Positions 51,939 to 60,913 of a DNA stretch of 64,000 nt are shown here, piece after piece. Made by a program: the position numbers and the translations under genes. Each line of letters starts with the position of its first letter. Positions within the stretch are counted from its first letter, which is position 1. The DNA comes from Aestuariibius insulae (GTDB lineage: Bacteria > Pseudomonadota > Alphaproteobacteria > Rhodobacterales > Rhodobacteraceae): assembly GCF_040783535.2 (NCBI RefSeq), contig NZ_JBFONW020000002.1:186001-250000 (forward strand), read 5' to 3'. Under the pieces are notes generated by a model. The model worked only from the letters and a program-made list of their open reading frames with translations, searched no databases and had not been told where the DNA came from.

Positions 51939-53321
51939 CTATGCAGCTTTTGCGCGCTTTGCGACTGCCATCTTTGGGAAGCGCGCAAGGATAAGAGACC
52001 TGCCGGTGACCGAATGATCTTTCAAGGCGCTTTCAAGGTCTTTCAGTTTGCATTCTATGAGATGCTCAGTTGGCAGGGATACATCGCAGGCAATGTCGAC
52101 AGGGGTATCGCAGTGAGCTCCGCGATCCCTAAGAGCTTTCGAGATCGTGCCTGCGGTGCGCACGCCCATATAAATCGCAAGCGTTGTGCCGGGCCGCATG
52201 TGCTCGGCCCAATCGGGGGCCGGATCGCCTGGGCGACAGGCCCCCGTTGCGATGACAACCGTGTCGGTCTCGCCGCGCTCCGTAAGGCTCCGGGAGAGAC
52301 TTGCGGCAGCAGCGCTTGCCGCAGTGATGCCCGGGACGATTTCGACAGGGATACCAGTCGCGCGGGCAGCCTCCATCTCTTCGGTCGCACGACCAAAGAT
52401 CGACGGATCACCTGACTTCAGCCGAACAACGCGGCGACCTTTGCGGGCTTCAGCAATGATGAGGGAGCAGATCCGGTCCTGAGGCCATTTCGAGGCACCT
52501 ACCTCTTTGCCGACGAAGACACGTTCCGCATCGCGCCGGGCCAGTTCCAGCACATCCGGATCAACAAGGCGATCGTAGTAGATGATGTCTGCCTCCTGCA
52601 GACGCTCAACAGCCCGGAGCGTCAAGAGATCGCGCGCGCCTGGGCCAGCCCCGACAAGCGAGATATGACCCTTGCCCGCATCCTCGGGCACGCGCCGCAT
52701 TGCGATTGCGGATTTGATAAGTTCGGCTGCGTCGGCTTCTGCTCCCGCACGATGAAGCTGCGTCGGCGCGCCGCCAAAGACCCAGGCCCAGAAGGCGCGG
52801 CGGGTGTTTTCCGGCAGTTGCTCGGCCACGGCGCCGCGCAGCCGTCCGGCCAAGGCGGCAAGCCCGCCGATGCGGGGCGGCAGGAGCGTTTCAATCCGCG
52901 TTTTCAGCGTACGGCCAAGCACCGGGGCGGTTCCTTCCGTCCCGATGGCGACGACGACGGGGTCGCGGTCCACGATAGAGGGCGTAGTAGCGTCGCAAAG
53001 TTCGGGCCGGTCGACGACATTGACAGTCGCGCCGCCCGCCTTGGCAAGCGCATGGAGCGCGGCATCGGCTCCGGCGCATCCTGTGGCGATAAAGGTGAGC
53101 GCGCTGCCCGCGAAGGTCTCCGGAGCGATGGGGCAGGCGTCGTGGGTGGCCCGGTTCTGAGCAACGAGGCCGCGCAGCTCGGCGTCAAGTTCGGGTGCGG
53201 CGAGGACAATCTGGGCGTCGGTCTTGAGGATCAGGCGGGCTTTCTGGGCCGCCTGTTCGCCGCCCCCGGCAATGACCACGCGGCGGCCGGTGGTGCGAAT
53301 GAACATGGGAAAGGATTTCAT
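51939..53321 (-). CDS. cysG: siroheme synthase CysG
   Basis: 460-residue multifunctional enzyme making siroheme from uroporphyrinogen III. The N-terminal precorrin-2 dehydrogenase/ferrochelatase domain has FPMFIRTTGRRVVIAGGGEQAAQKARLIL. The C-terminal uroporphyrinogen methyltransferase has GHISLVGAGPGARDLLTLRAVERLQEADIIYYDRLV and VVRLKSGDPSIFGRATEE. Supplies the NirB cofactor. The ATG at 53321 has GAGGGA upstream. The two halves differ in base composition: the C-terminal end (around 52021) is near the genome average, while the N-terminal half reaches 70% GC in the 60 bases from 52921. Last gene of the nitrate operon. Confidence 0.95.
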   Translation of the reverse strand: MKSFPMFIRTTGRRVVIAGGGEQAAQKARLILKTDAQIVLAAPELDAELRGLVAQNRATHDACPIAPETFAGSALTFIATGCAGADAALHALAKAGGATVNVVDRPELCDATTPSIVDRDPVVVAIGTEGTAPVLGRTLKTRIETLLPPRIGGLAALAGRLRGAVAEQLPENTRRAFWAWVFGGAPTQLHRAGAEADAAELIKSAIAMRRVPEDAGKGHISLVGAGPGARDLLTLRAVERLQEADIIYYDRLVDPDVLELARRDAERVFVGKEVGASKWPQDRICSLIIAEARKGRRVVRLKSGDPSIFGRATEEMEAARATGIPVEIVPGITAASAAAASLSRSLTERGETDTVVIATGACRPGDPAPDWAEHMRPGTTLAIYMGVRTAGTISKALRDRGAHCDTPVDIACDVSLPTEHLIECKLKDLESALKDHSVTGRSLILARFPKMAVAKRAKAA

Positions 53322-53334
53322 TTGCGGTCCCTCG

Positions 53335-55965
53335 CTATTCGGCGGCGTCGCGCAGGGCGAAGCGGCTGATAAGGCTGGTGATTTCAGAGCGGCAAGAGCC
53401 GCAGGTCTGGCCTGCGCCAGTGGCGGCGCAGACCCTGTCCAGATCGGTTCCGCATTCACTAGCTGCCGCCAGAAGCGTGTTGGCGCCGACCCCCATGCAC
53501 GAGCAGATCGTCGGTCCGGGATCGGGGGAGGCGCCGCTGGGGCGGGCGGCCAGAACGCTGCCGAGGGGCTGGCCGATCAGCCCGGCGACGTAATCGCGGG
53601 CGACGGCGACAGGCTCTGGCGAAACGAAGAGGGCGGCGGTCAGGCGGCCATGAGGATCGGCAAAGGCGAGACGGGAGAGGCCGCTTGCCCTGTCGGTGAG
53701 GATCTGAGGATCGCTTTGAAGGCCGAAGAGGCGGCAGGCGAGGGCAGGCCAGTCGGTCTCGGGGGTGGCTCCTGCCAGCTCTAGCCGCCAACCGAGATCG
53801 GTGCGGACCCGCGCCCAGTAGGCGGCATCCGGGTTTGGCTTGTTGGCGGCGACGGCAAAACCGTACCAAGCGGCGTCGAAACGCTCGATCGCGATGACGC
53901 TGGCCTTGCTTTCAGGTTGGCCCGAGATGGGGTCGCAGGCCGGTGCGATCAGCGTGTCGATCCGGGCGGCGGGCGCTGTTTCGCCGGTCCAATGTATCGG
54001 GGCGAAGGGCGCGCCGAGGGTAGCGTCGTCGCTGATGAGAACGCGCAGGAGGGCGGTGCCGTGCGGGCTTTGGACCTGGGCGATGTCGGCTGGGTGCAGG
54101 TTGAGCGCGGTGGCGTCCTGTGGGTGGAGTTGCAGGAAGGGCTCGGCGAGGTGACGCGCGAGACGCGACGCGAGGCCTGTGCGCGTCATCGTATGCCATT
54201 GGTCGCGGGTGCGCCCGGTATTGAGGCGGAAGGGATAGCGGGCCGTGCGCTTGGCGGCGGGGGCGCGCTGGCGGACCGGTAGGATCCGGGCGCGGCCATC
54301 CGGGGTGAAAAACCGCCCGTCACCAAAGAACCGTCCGCCTGCACGCGCGGCGGTGACAGGCCAGCGCGTCGGGGCGAGCGCGTCGTAATCGGCGTCGGTC
54401 AGATCGGCGAGGCCCGAGATGTCGAAGTCGCGGCCCAGTCGTGCGGCGATGCCGGAGAGCGCGGCATGCTCGCGAAAGATCTCGGACGGGGCGGCGTAGT
54501 CGAAAGCGTCTTGCCAGCCCATGCGGCGACCGACCTCGGTGAAGATGGCCCAGTCGGGGCGGGCGAGGCCCGGCGCGGGCAGGGCGGCGCGCTGGCGGCT
54601 GATGGTCCGGTCGGAATTAGTGACGGTGCCGTCCTTCTCGCCCCAGCCGGTGGCGGGCAGCAGGACATGGGCAAGGCGCGCGGTGTCGGTTTGGCCGGTG
54701 ATGTCGGAGACGACGGTGAAGTCGCAGCCTTTGATCGCCGCGCGCACGGCATCTGCGTCGGGCATCGAGACGGCGGGGTTGGTGCAGGCGATCCAGAGCG
54801 CCTTGATCCGGCCCTCAGCGACCGCCTGAAACATGTCGACCGCCTTGAGCCCGGGGCGTTTGGCGATGCGGGGCGCGGACCAGAACGTCTGGACGGCCGT
54901 GCGGTGCTCTGCCGTTTCGAGATCGAGATGAACGGCGAGCATGTTGGAGAGGCCGCCGGTCTCGCGTCCGCCCATCGCATTGGGCTGGCCGGTGACGCTG
55001 AAAGGGCCCATGCCGGGCTTGCCGATGCGGCCTGTGGCAAGGTGGCAGTTGAGGATCGCGTTCACCTTGTCGGTGCCACTGGTCGACTGGTTCACGCCTT
55101 GGCTGAACACGGTAACGGTGCGCTCGGTTGCCGCGAACATGGCGTAAAAGCGGGCGATGTCGGCTGGGTCGAGACCCGTCGTTGCGGGGTCGTCTGCGGA
55201 GGCTGCGGTGATGGCCTCGTCGATGCCGGAGGTGTGGGTCTTGAGGAATTGGGCGTCGAGCGCACCGGTTTTGCCGAGATGCGCGAGGAGGCCGTTGAAG
55301 AGCGCGACGTCGGTGCCGAGTTTTAGCTTGAGATGCAGATCGGCGATGTCGCAGGTCGCGGTGCGGCGGGGGTCGATGACGACGATCTTGGTGCCGCGCT
55401 CTTTGCGGGCGGCGGCGAGCCGTTGGTAGAGGACCGGATGGCACCAGGCGAGGTTGGAGCCGGTGAGAACGACGAGATCGGCCTGCTCGAGATCCTCGTA
55501 GGTTCCGGGGACCGTATCGGTGCCGAAGGCGCGCTTGTGGCCCGCGACGGTCGAGGCCATGCAGAGACGCGAATTGGTGTCGATATTGGCCGAGCCGATG
55601 AAGCCCTTCATCAGCTTGTTGGCGACGTAGTAATCCTCGGTCAGAAGCTGTCCGGAGACGTAGAAGGCGACGCTGTCCGGGCCATGTTTGGCGATGGTGT
55701 CCGAGAAGCGCTGGGCCACCAGCGTGAGGGCCTCGTCCCAGCTGGCTTTGGTGCCGTGGACGTGCGGGGTCAGGAGGCGGTCCTCGAGACCCACGGTCTG
55801 GCCGAGCGCGTGGCCTTTGGAGCAGAGCCGCCCGCGATTGGCTGGATGATCGGGGTCGCCCTTGACGCTGAGCCCGCCTGCGCCGTCCGCACGCAGTTTT
55901 ACGCCGCAGCCGACGCCGCAATAGGGGCAGGTGGAGCGTACCGACGGGTGGCTCGCGCCGTCCAT
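53335..55965 (-). CDS. nasA: assimilatory nitrate reductase catalytic subunit NasA
   Basis: 876-residue molybdopterin oxidoreductase reducing nitrate to nitrite in the cytoplasm. N-terminal [4Fe-4S] motif CPYCGVGCGVKL with the fourth cysteine in RLCSKGHALGQ, molybdenum-cofactor regions VAFYVSGQLLTEDYYVANKLMKGFIGSANIDTNSRLCM and GMGPFSVTGQPNAMGGRETGGLSN, and a C-terminal BFD-like [2Fe-2S] domain (TICSCMGVGANTLL, GAGQTCGSCRSE) that receives electrons. No Tat signal, as expected for the assimilatory enzyme. Start codon overlaps the nirD stop by one base. Confidence 0.95.
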   Translation of the reverse strand: MDGASHPSVRSTCPYCGVGCGVKLRADGAGGLSVKGDPDHPANRGRLCSKGHALGQTVGLEDRLLTPHVHGTKASWDEALTLVAQRFSDTIAKHGPDSVAFYVSGQLLTEDYYVANKLMKGFIGSANIDTNSRLCMASTVAGHKRAFGTDTVPGTYEDLEQADLVVLTGSNLAWCHPVLYQRLAAARKERGTKIVVIDPRRTATCDIADLHLKLKLGTDVALFNGLLAHLGKTGALDAQFLKTHTSGIDEAITAASADDPATTGLDPADIARFYAMFAATERTVTVFSQGVNQSTSGTDKVNAILNCHLATGRIGKPGMGPFSVTGQPNAMGGRETGGLSNMLAVHLDLETAEHRTAVQTFWSAPRIAKRPGLKAVDMFQAVAEGRIKALWIACTNPAVSMPDADAVRAAIKGCDFTVVSDITGQTDTARLAHVLLPATGWGEKDGTVTNSDRTISRQRAALPAPGLARPDWAIFTEVGRRMGWQDAFDYAAPSEIFREHAALSGIAARLGRDFDISGLADLTDADYDALAPTRWPVTAARAGGRFFGDGRFFTPDGRARILPVRQRAPAAKRTARYPFRLNTGRTRDQWHTMTRTGLASRLARHLAEPFLQLHPQDATALNLHPADIAQVQSPHGTALLRVLISDDATLGAPFAPIHWTGETAPAARIDTLIAPACDPISGQPESKASVIAIERFDAAWYGFAVAANKPNPDAAYWARVRTDLGWRLELAGATPETDWPALACRLFGLQSDPQILTDRASGLSRLAFADPHGRLTAALFVSPEPVAVARDYVAGLIGQPLGSVLAARPSGASPDPGPTICSCMGVGANTLLAAASECGTDLDRVCAATGAGQTCGSCRSEITSLISRFALRDAAE

Positions 55966-56294
55966 CAGGCGGCTTTCTGGCCGAGCAGGGCGGCGTCGAT
56001 CAGGATGCGGCCCTCCTCGACCTTGGCGGGGTAGGTGGCGATCCGGCCGTCGTCCGGGCCTTGCGCCTCGCCGGTTTCCAGATCGAAGACCCAGTTGTGA
56101 AGCGGGCAGGTCACGCTTGTGCCGTGGACGATGCCTTCTTCGAGGGGGCCACCCTTGTGCGGGCAGGTGCTGGAGGTCGCGAAGATGGTCGTCTCATCGG
56201 TGCGGAAGATGGCGATGCAGCCCGCGCGGGTCTTGACCTTGCGCGCACCCCGGATGGGGATGTCGCCGAGCGCGCCGATATCGATCCAGCTCAT
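55965..56294 (-). CDS. nirD: nitrite reductase small subunit NirD (Rieske-like)
   Basis: 109-residue Rieske-type protein with [2Fe-2S] ligands in the C-x-H and C-x2-H boxes: STCPHKGGPLEEGIVHGTSVTCPLHNWVFD. Its Rieske motif is complete, although many NirD proteins lack the ligands, which suggests that a cluster is bound. Works with NirB. Overlaps nirB by four bases. Confidence 0.93.
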   Translation of the reverse strand: MSWIDIGALGDIPIRGARKVKTRAGCIAIFRTDETTIFATSSTCPHKGGPLEEGIVHGTSVTCPLHNWVFDLETGEAQGPDDGRIATYPAKVEEGRILIDAALLGQKAA

Positions 56295-58756
56295 TCCGCG
56301 GCCTCCAGCGTGAGATCGGCGAGAGGCGCGAATTTATGCGCTTCCTCGGCGCGGGCGCGTTCGGCCCAGGGATCTTTTTGGTAGATCGTTTGGCTAAGCT
56401 CGAAGGCTGCGATGAGCCGGGCGCGTTCGGCCTCGTCGGCGAGGCGCTCCTGCACCCAATCGAGGCCGACCTTTGCGATCCATTTATAGGGCCGGTCGAG
56501 ATATTTGGCGTTTTCGCGGTAGATCTGGACGAAGGCGATGGTCCACTCCATGGCTTCGGCTTCGGTGGCGACTTTGACCAGCGGCTGGATCTCCCTCAGA
56601 TCCATGCCTGCCGCGCCGCCGACGCCGATCTCGAAACCGCTGTCGACGCAGACGATGCCAACATCCTTGCAGGTCGCCTCGGCGCAGTTGCGGGGGCAGC
56701 CGGAGACGCCCATCTTGACCTTGTGCGGCGTCCAGGAGCCCCAGAGCTTTTTCTCGAGCCGGACGCCGAGGCCGGTCGAATTCTGGGTGCCGAACCGGCA
56801 GTGATCGGTGCCGACGCAAGTTTTCACGGTGCGCAGGCCCTTGGCATAGGCATGGCCCGAGACAAGCCCGGCGCGGCCCAGATCGGCCCACATAGCGGGC
56901 AGGTCTTCTCCACGAACGCCTAGAAGGTCGATGCGCTGACCGCCGGTCACCTTGACGGTCGGCACGTTGTATTTGTCGGCGGCATCGGCGATGGCGCGCA
57001 GTTCCTGCGCATTGGTCAGACCGCCCCACATGCGCGGGACGACCGAGAAGGTGCCGTCTTTTTGGATGTTGGCGTGCTTGCGTTCGTTGACGAAGCGCGA
57101 TTGCGGGTCGTCCTGATATTCCACCGGCCAGTCGGCGAGCAGGTAGTAGTTGATCGCGGGGCGGCAGACATGGCAGCCATTTGGCGTGGTCCAGCCAAGC
57201 TCTTGCCAGACGGCGGCCTGGCTTTTGAGCTCGCGCGATTTGATAAGCCGCCGGACATCCTCGTGAGTGAGGTCCGTGCAGCCGCAGACAGGTTGGGCGG
57301 TGGGCAGCTTGAACTCGTCCCCCAGTGTCACAGAAAGAAGCTGCTCCACCAGCCCCGTACAGGTCCCGCAGGACCCGGACGCCTTGGTCGTCGCGCGCAC
57401 CGCGTCGAGCGATCCTGCGCCGTCTTCGATAGCTTCAACGATCTGACCTTTACACACGCCGTTGCAGCCGCAGATTTCTGCGTCAGCCGGTAAGGCTGCA
57501 ACGGCCGCCATAGGGTCCAGCGCGGCCCCCCCTTGATAGGCAGGCCCGAAGATGAGCGTCTCGCGCATGTCGGTGATGTCGGTCTTGTTCTTGATCAGGC
57601 CGTGAAACCAGCCGCCATCGGCGGTGTCGCCGTACATGACCGCGCCGATAACGCGGCTTTCGTGCAGAACGAGGCGCTTGTAGACGCCGCGCGCCGGGTC
57701 GCGAAAGACGATGTCCTCTCGGTCCTCGCCTTCTGCGAAGTCGCCCGCCGAGAAAAGATCGCAGCCGGTGACCTTGAGCTTTGTTGCTGTCTCGCGGTTC
57801 TCGAAGGCGGCGGGTTTGCTTGTCAGCGTGGCAGCGGCGACTTTTGCCTGATCATAAAGCGGCGCGACAAGGCCGAAGATTTGCCCCTCATGTTCGACGC
57901 ATTCGCCGATGGCGAGGATATCTTCGTCGCTGGTGATCATCTGGTCGTCGACATGGATGCCTTTTCCCGTGGCCAGGCCGGCCTCTGCGGCGAGCGCGGT
58001 GGAGGGTCGGATGCCGACGGCCATGACCAGCAGATCACAGGGGATCTCGGTGCCGTTCTCGAGCCGCAGGGCGGTGACTTTGCCGTCCCGTCCGAGGATC
58101 TCTTTTGAGTTGGTTGAGACGAGGACATTGATGCCGCGTCCGACAAGCTCCTTGCGGAGCAGGTAGCCTGCGGCCTCGTCAAGCTGCCGCTCCATGAGGT
58201 GGCCCATCAGGTGCACGACGGTCACGTCGATGCCGCGCGTATGCATCCCCGCCGCAGCCTCAAGCCCGAGAAGGCCGCCGCCGATGACGACCGCTTTGGT
58301 GCCGCCTACAAGCGCCATCATCCGCTCGGTATCCTCGAGGTCGCGGTAGGCGATCACCCCGTCCAAATCGTGGCCGGGAAGGGGAATGATGAAGGGGTTC
58401 GAACCTGTGGCGATGATGAGCTTGTCATAGGGCACGTTGCCGCCCGGTGCGCGGACAATCTTTGCGCTGCGGTCGATGCCATCGACACGCTCGCCGAAGC
58501 GGCAGGTGACGCCGTGCTCTTGGTAGAACGGAGCGTCGTGGGTGACGATGTCGTCATAGGTCTTCTCTCCGGACAGGACCGGAGAGAGCATGATGCGGTT
58601 ATAGGTGCCGCGCGGTTCGGCATTGAAGAGGGTGATGTCCCAACCGGCGTTTTTATCTTGTCCTATCGCTTCGCTGCTTGAGGACATGTCGGTGAGATTT
58701 TCGACGAGGCGGCCTGCGGCCATGCCAGCGCCGATTATGACGAGTTTCTGGGTCAT
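56291..58756 (-). CDS. nirB: nitrite reductase large subunit NirB
   Basis: 821-residue NAD(P)H-dependent nitrite reductase producing ammonium. The N-terminal FAD/NAD-binding part begins KLVIIGAGMAAGRLVENL and has VIGGGLLGLEAAAGMHTRGIDVTVVHLM. Two BFD-like Fe-S modules follow (AEICGCNGVCKGQIVEAI with SGSCGTCTG; PVCGCTDLTHEDV), then the ferredoxin-like and siroheme/[4Fe-4S] domain with cysteines in TCVGTDHCRFG and GVSGCPRNCAEATC. All cofactor ligands seem intact. It overlaps the globin gene upstream by four bases. Confidence 0.96.
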   Translation of the reverse strand: MTQKLVIIGAGMAAGRLVENLTDMSSSSEAIGQDKNAGWDITLFNAEPRGTYNRIMLSPVLSGEKTYDDIVTHDAPFYQEHGVTCRFGERVDGIDRSAKIVRAPGGNVPYDKLIIATGSNPFIIPLPGHDLDGVIAYRDLEDTERMMALVGGTKAVVIGGGLLGLEAAAGMHTRGIDVTVVHLMGHLMERQLDEAAGYLLRKELVGRGINVLVSTNSKEILGRDGKVTALRLENGTEIPCDLLVMAVGIRPSTALAAEAGLATGKGIHVDDQMITSDEDILAIGECVEHEGQIFGLVAPLYDQAKVAAATLTSKPAAFENRETATKLKVTGCDLFSAGDFAEGEDREDIVFRDPARGVYKRLVLHESRVIGAVMYGDTADGGWFHGLIKNKTDITDMRETLIFGPAYQGGAALDPMAAVAALPADAEICGCNGVCKGQIVEAIEDGAGSLDAVRATTKASGSCGTCTGLVEQLLSVTLGDEFKLPTAQPVCGCTDLTHEDVRRLIKSRELKSQAAVWQELGWTTPNGCHVCRPAINYYLLADWPVEYQDDPQSRFVNERKHANIQKDGTFSVVPRMWGGLTNAQELRAIADAADKYNVPTVKVTGGQRIDLLGVRGEDLPAMWADLGRAGLVSGHAYAKGLRTVKTCVGTDHCRFGTQNSTGLGVRLEKKLWGSWTPHKVKMGVSGCPRNCAEATCKDVGIVCVDSGFEIGVGGAAGMDLREIQPLVKVATEAEAMEWTIAFVQIYRENAKYLDRPYKWIAKVGLDWVQERLADEAERARLIAAFELSQTIYQKDPWAERARAEEAHKFAPLADLTLEAAE

Positions 58757-59181
58757 GGTGCGGTCTCCTTAGGGCCGTAGGCGGCGTCGATCATAACGCC
58801 AGACAAGGCGCTATAGGTTTCGGTCCAGGCGGTTTTGACGTCTGGGGTGAAGGCCTCTCTCAGCCCCTTTTCGAGGGTCCGAAGCAGTGAAGCGCCGACC
58901 TTGCCGTAGTCTTCCGCTTGCACGCCATACCCGACATGGCGAATGGCGAGGTCGCGGGCCGCGGGCAGGACGGCTGGCAGGTTATCGAGGCTGCGCACGA
59001 CGACACCGAGGGTTGTCATGAGCTTTTGGCCCTGTGCGCGCATATCGGAATTTGCGAAGTAGGGTTTCACCTCTGGGGAGGTTTCGAAGAGGTCTGCATA
59101 GAAGATCTCGGCTGCGGTATCGGCGATTGGGACGACTTTCTCGAAGCTGTCTTTGACGAGGGCGATCTGGTGCGTTTCCAT
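58753..59181 (-). CDS. single-domain globin in the nitrate assimilation operon
   Basis: 142-residue bacterial haemoglobin of the flavohaemoglobin-like family without reductase domain, like Vitreoscilla haemoglobin. Begins METHQIALVKDSFEKVVPIADTAAEIFYADLFETSPEVKPYF. The probable proximal histidine is in LAIRHVGYGVQAEDYGKVG, and the distal pocket has Gln in RAQGQKLM. Placed between the transporter ATPase and nirB with a four-base overlap to nirB. Likely binds NO or nitrite, protecting the siroheme enzyme or passing substrate; this is inferred from position. Confidence 0.9.
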   Translation of the reverse strand: METHQIALVKDSFEKVVPIADTAAEIFYADLFETSPEVKPYFANSDMRAQGQKLMTTLGVVVRSLDNLPAVLPAARDLAIRHVGYGVQAEDYGKVGASLLRTLEKGLREAFTPDVKTAWTETYSALSGVMIDAAYGPKETAP

Positions 59182-59186
59182 TGGGT

Positions 59187-60869
59187 CTACTCCGCCGCGA
59201 TTGCGGTCTGACTGGGTTTCGGTTTGGGAGTTGCACCGTTTTCATATTCTTCGAGGAAATCGAGCACCTCCTGCCGGTATGCGTAGTAGTCGGGATGCTC
59301 GAGGAGCGCCTTGCGGGTCCGGGGGCGCGGCAGGTCGACCTTGGTGATCTTGCCAATCGTGGCCTGCGGTCCGTTCGTCATCATCACCACACGGTCGGCC
59401 AGCAGGATCGCCTCATCCACGTCATGGGTGACGCAGATCGCCGTGACCTTGGTGCGGGACCAGACCTCCATCAGGACCTCCTGAAGCTCCCAGCGGGTGA
59501 GGCTGTCGAGCATGCCGAAGGGTTCGTCCAGCAGGAGCAGCTTGGGCGAGAGGGCGAAGGCGCGGGCGATGCCGACGCGCTGTTTCATGCCGTTCGACAG
59601 ATCGAGGGCGGGCTTGTCCATTGCGTCGGCCAGCCCCACCCGTTCGAGGTAGTATTCGACGACATCCTGCCGTTCCTGGCGGGAGGCGCGGGGATAGACG
59701 CGGTCCACGCCCACGGCCACGTTCTCCTTGGCGGTGAGCCATGGGAAGAGCGACGGCGACTGGAAGACCACGGCGCGTTCGGGATCGGCGCCTTCCACGT
59801 GGCGGCCATCCAGCTTGATGGCGCCCTTGGAGATGTCGTTCAAACCGGCCGCCATGGTCAGCACCGTGGACTTGCCGCAGCCCGAATGGCCGATAAGGGA
59901 GATGAATTCGCCCCGGTCGATCTTGAGGTCAAAATCCTCGACCACGGTGAGCGGGCCCTTGGGCGTTGGATAGACCTTGTGAAGCTGGCTGAAATCGAGA
60001 AAGCGGGTCTCGATCATGCCTTTTTGCGCGTCCGCCACGGCTGTGGGGATCCCGTGGATGGGCGTGACGCTGGGCAGAATGCGTGTGCCTTCGACCTTGG
60101 CCTCGATGCCGACATCCATGAGGTATTTCGTGACGTCGCCGCGTAGCGTCTTGAATGTCTCGTCATGGTTCATGGCGCTGCGGTCACGCGGTCGCGGGAT
60201 GGTGACCTTGAACTCTTCGCCCAGAGAGCCGTCCGGGTTGATTGCGATGATCCGGTCGGCCAGCAGGATCGCCTCGTCCACATCGTTGGTGATGAGAACG
60301 CAGGTCTTCTTGTCGGCCTCCCAGATGCTCTCGATCTCGGAGGCGAGATTGGCCCGGGTGAGCGCGTCGAGCGCCGAGAGCGGCTCGTCGAGAAGCAGGA
60401 CCTCGGGGTTCATCGCCAGAGCACGCGCAACATTTACTCGCTGACGCATGCCGCCCGAGAGCTCTGCCGGGCGGCGGGTAGCGGCGTGGGAGAGGCCAAC
60501 CATCTGGACGTAATGGGCGACCTTCTCGGCACGCTCCTTGCGGGAGAGGCCGGGGAAGATTGTGTCGACGGCCAGACCGACATTTCCACTGACCGTCAGC
60601 CACGGCATGAGCGAGTAACTTTGGAAGATCACGCCGCGCTCTGGGCCCGGGCCGGTGACGGGCGCGCCCTTGAACGTGACGCGTCCGGTGGTCGGGGTTT
60701 CGAGCCCGGCGAGCAAGTTGATCAGCGTCGTCTTGCCGGTGCCGGAGAAGCCGAGGAGGACGAGGAATTCGCCTTCCGCAACTTCGAGGTCGATGCTTGT
60801 GAGGACATCGGTGCGGCCGGTGCCATGGCCGTAGCTTTTCGAGACGCTGTCCAGTTTCAGGAGGCTCAT
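59187..60869 (-). CDS. nitrate ABC transporter ATPase, two ABC domains fused
   Basis: 560-residue protein with two complete ATPase domains. The first has Walker A GFSGTGKTTLINLLAG, signature LSGGMRQRVNVARAL and Walker B LLLDEPLSALD. The second has GHSGCGKSTVLTMAAG, LSNGMKQRVGIARAF and LLLDEPFGMLD. It corresponds to the cyanobacterial NrtC and NrtD ATPases combined, but without the substrate-binding-like C-terminal domain of NrtC. The linker (about 225-295) is unique to this arrangement. A single polypeptide thus supplies both nucleotide sites for the permease dimer. Confidence 0.93.
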   Translation of the reverse strand: MSLLKLDSVSKSYGHGTGRTDVLTSIDLEVAEGEFLVLLGFSGTGKTTLINLLAGLETPTTGRVTFKGAPVTGPGPERGVIFQSYSLMPWLTVSGNVGLAVDTIFPGLSRKERAEKVAHYVQMVGLSHAATRRPAELSGGMRQRVNVARALAMNPEVLLLDEPLSALDALTRANLASEIESIWEADKKTCVLITNDVDEAILLADRIIAINPDGSLGEEFKVTIPRPRDRSAMNHDETFKTLRGDVTKYLMDVGIEAKVEGTRILPSVTPIHGIPTAVADAQKGMIETRFLDFSQLHKVYPTPKGPLTVVEDFDLKIDRGEFISLIGHSGCGKSTVLTMAAGLNDISKGAIKLDGRHVEGADPERAVVFQSPSLFPWLTAKENVAVGVDRVYPRASRQERQDVVEYYLERVGLADAMDKPALDLSNGMKQRVGIARAFALSPKLLLLDEPFGMLDSLTRWELQEVLMEVWSRTKVTAICVTHDVDEAILLADRVVMMTNGPQATIGKITKVDLPRPRTRKALLEHPDYYAYRQEVLDFLEEYENGATPKPKPSQTAIAAE

Positions 60870-60913
60870 GACATTTCCCTTTCTGCGCTACCGTTTCGCG
60901 GCTTGAGCGCGGG

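Noticed and set aside
54399..56034. Several long frames overlapping nasA and nirD on both strands
   Set aside because: All are by-products of about 68% GC; nasA explains the region with cofactor motifs in the right frame.
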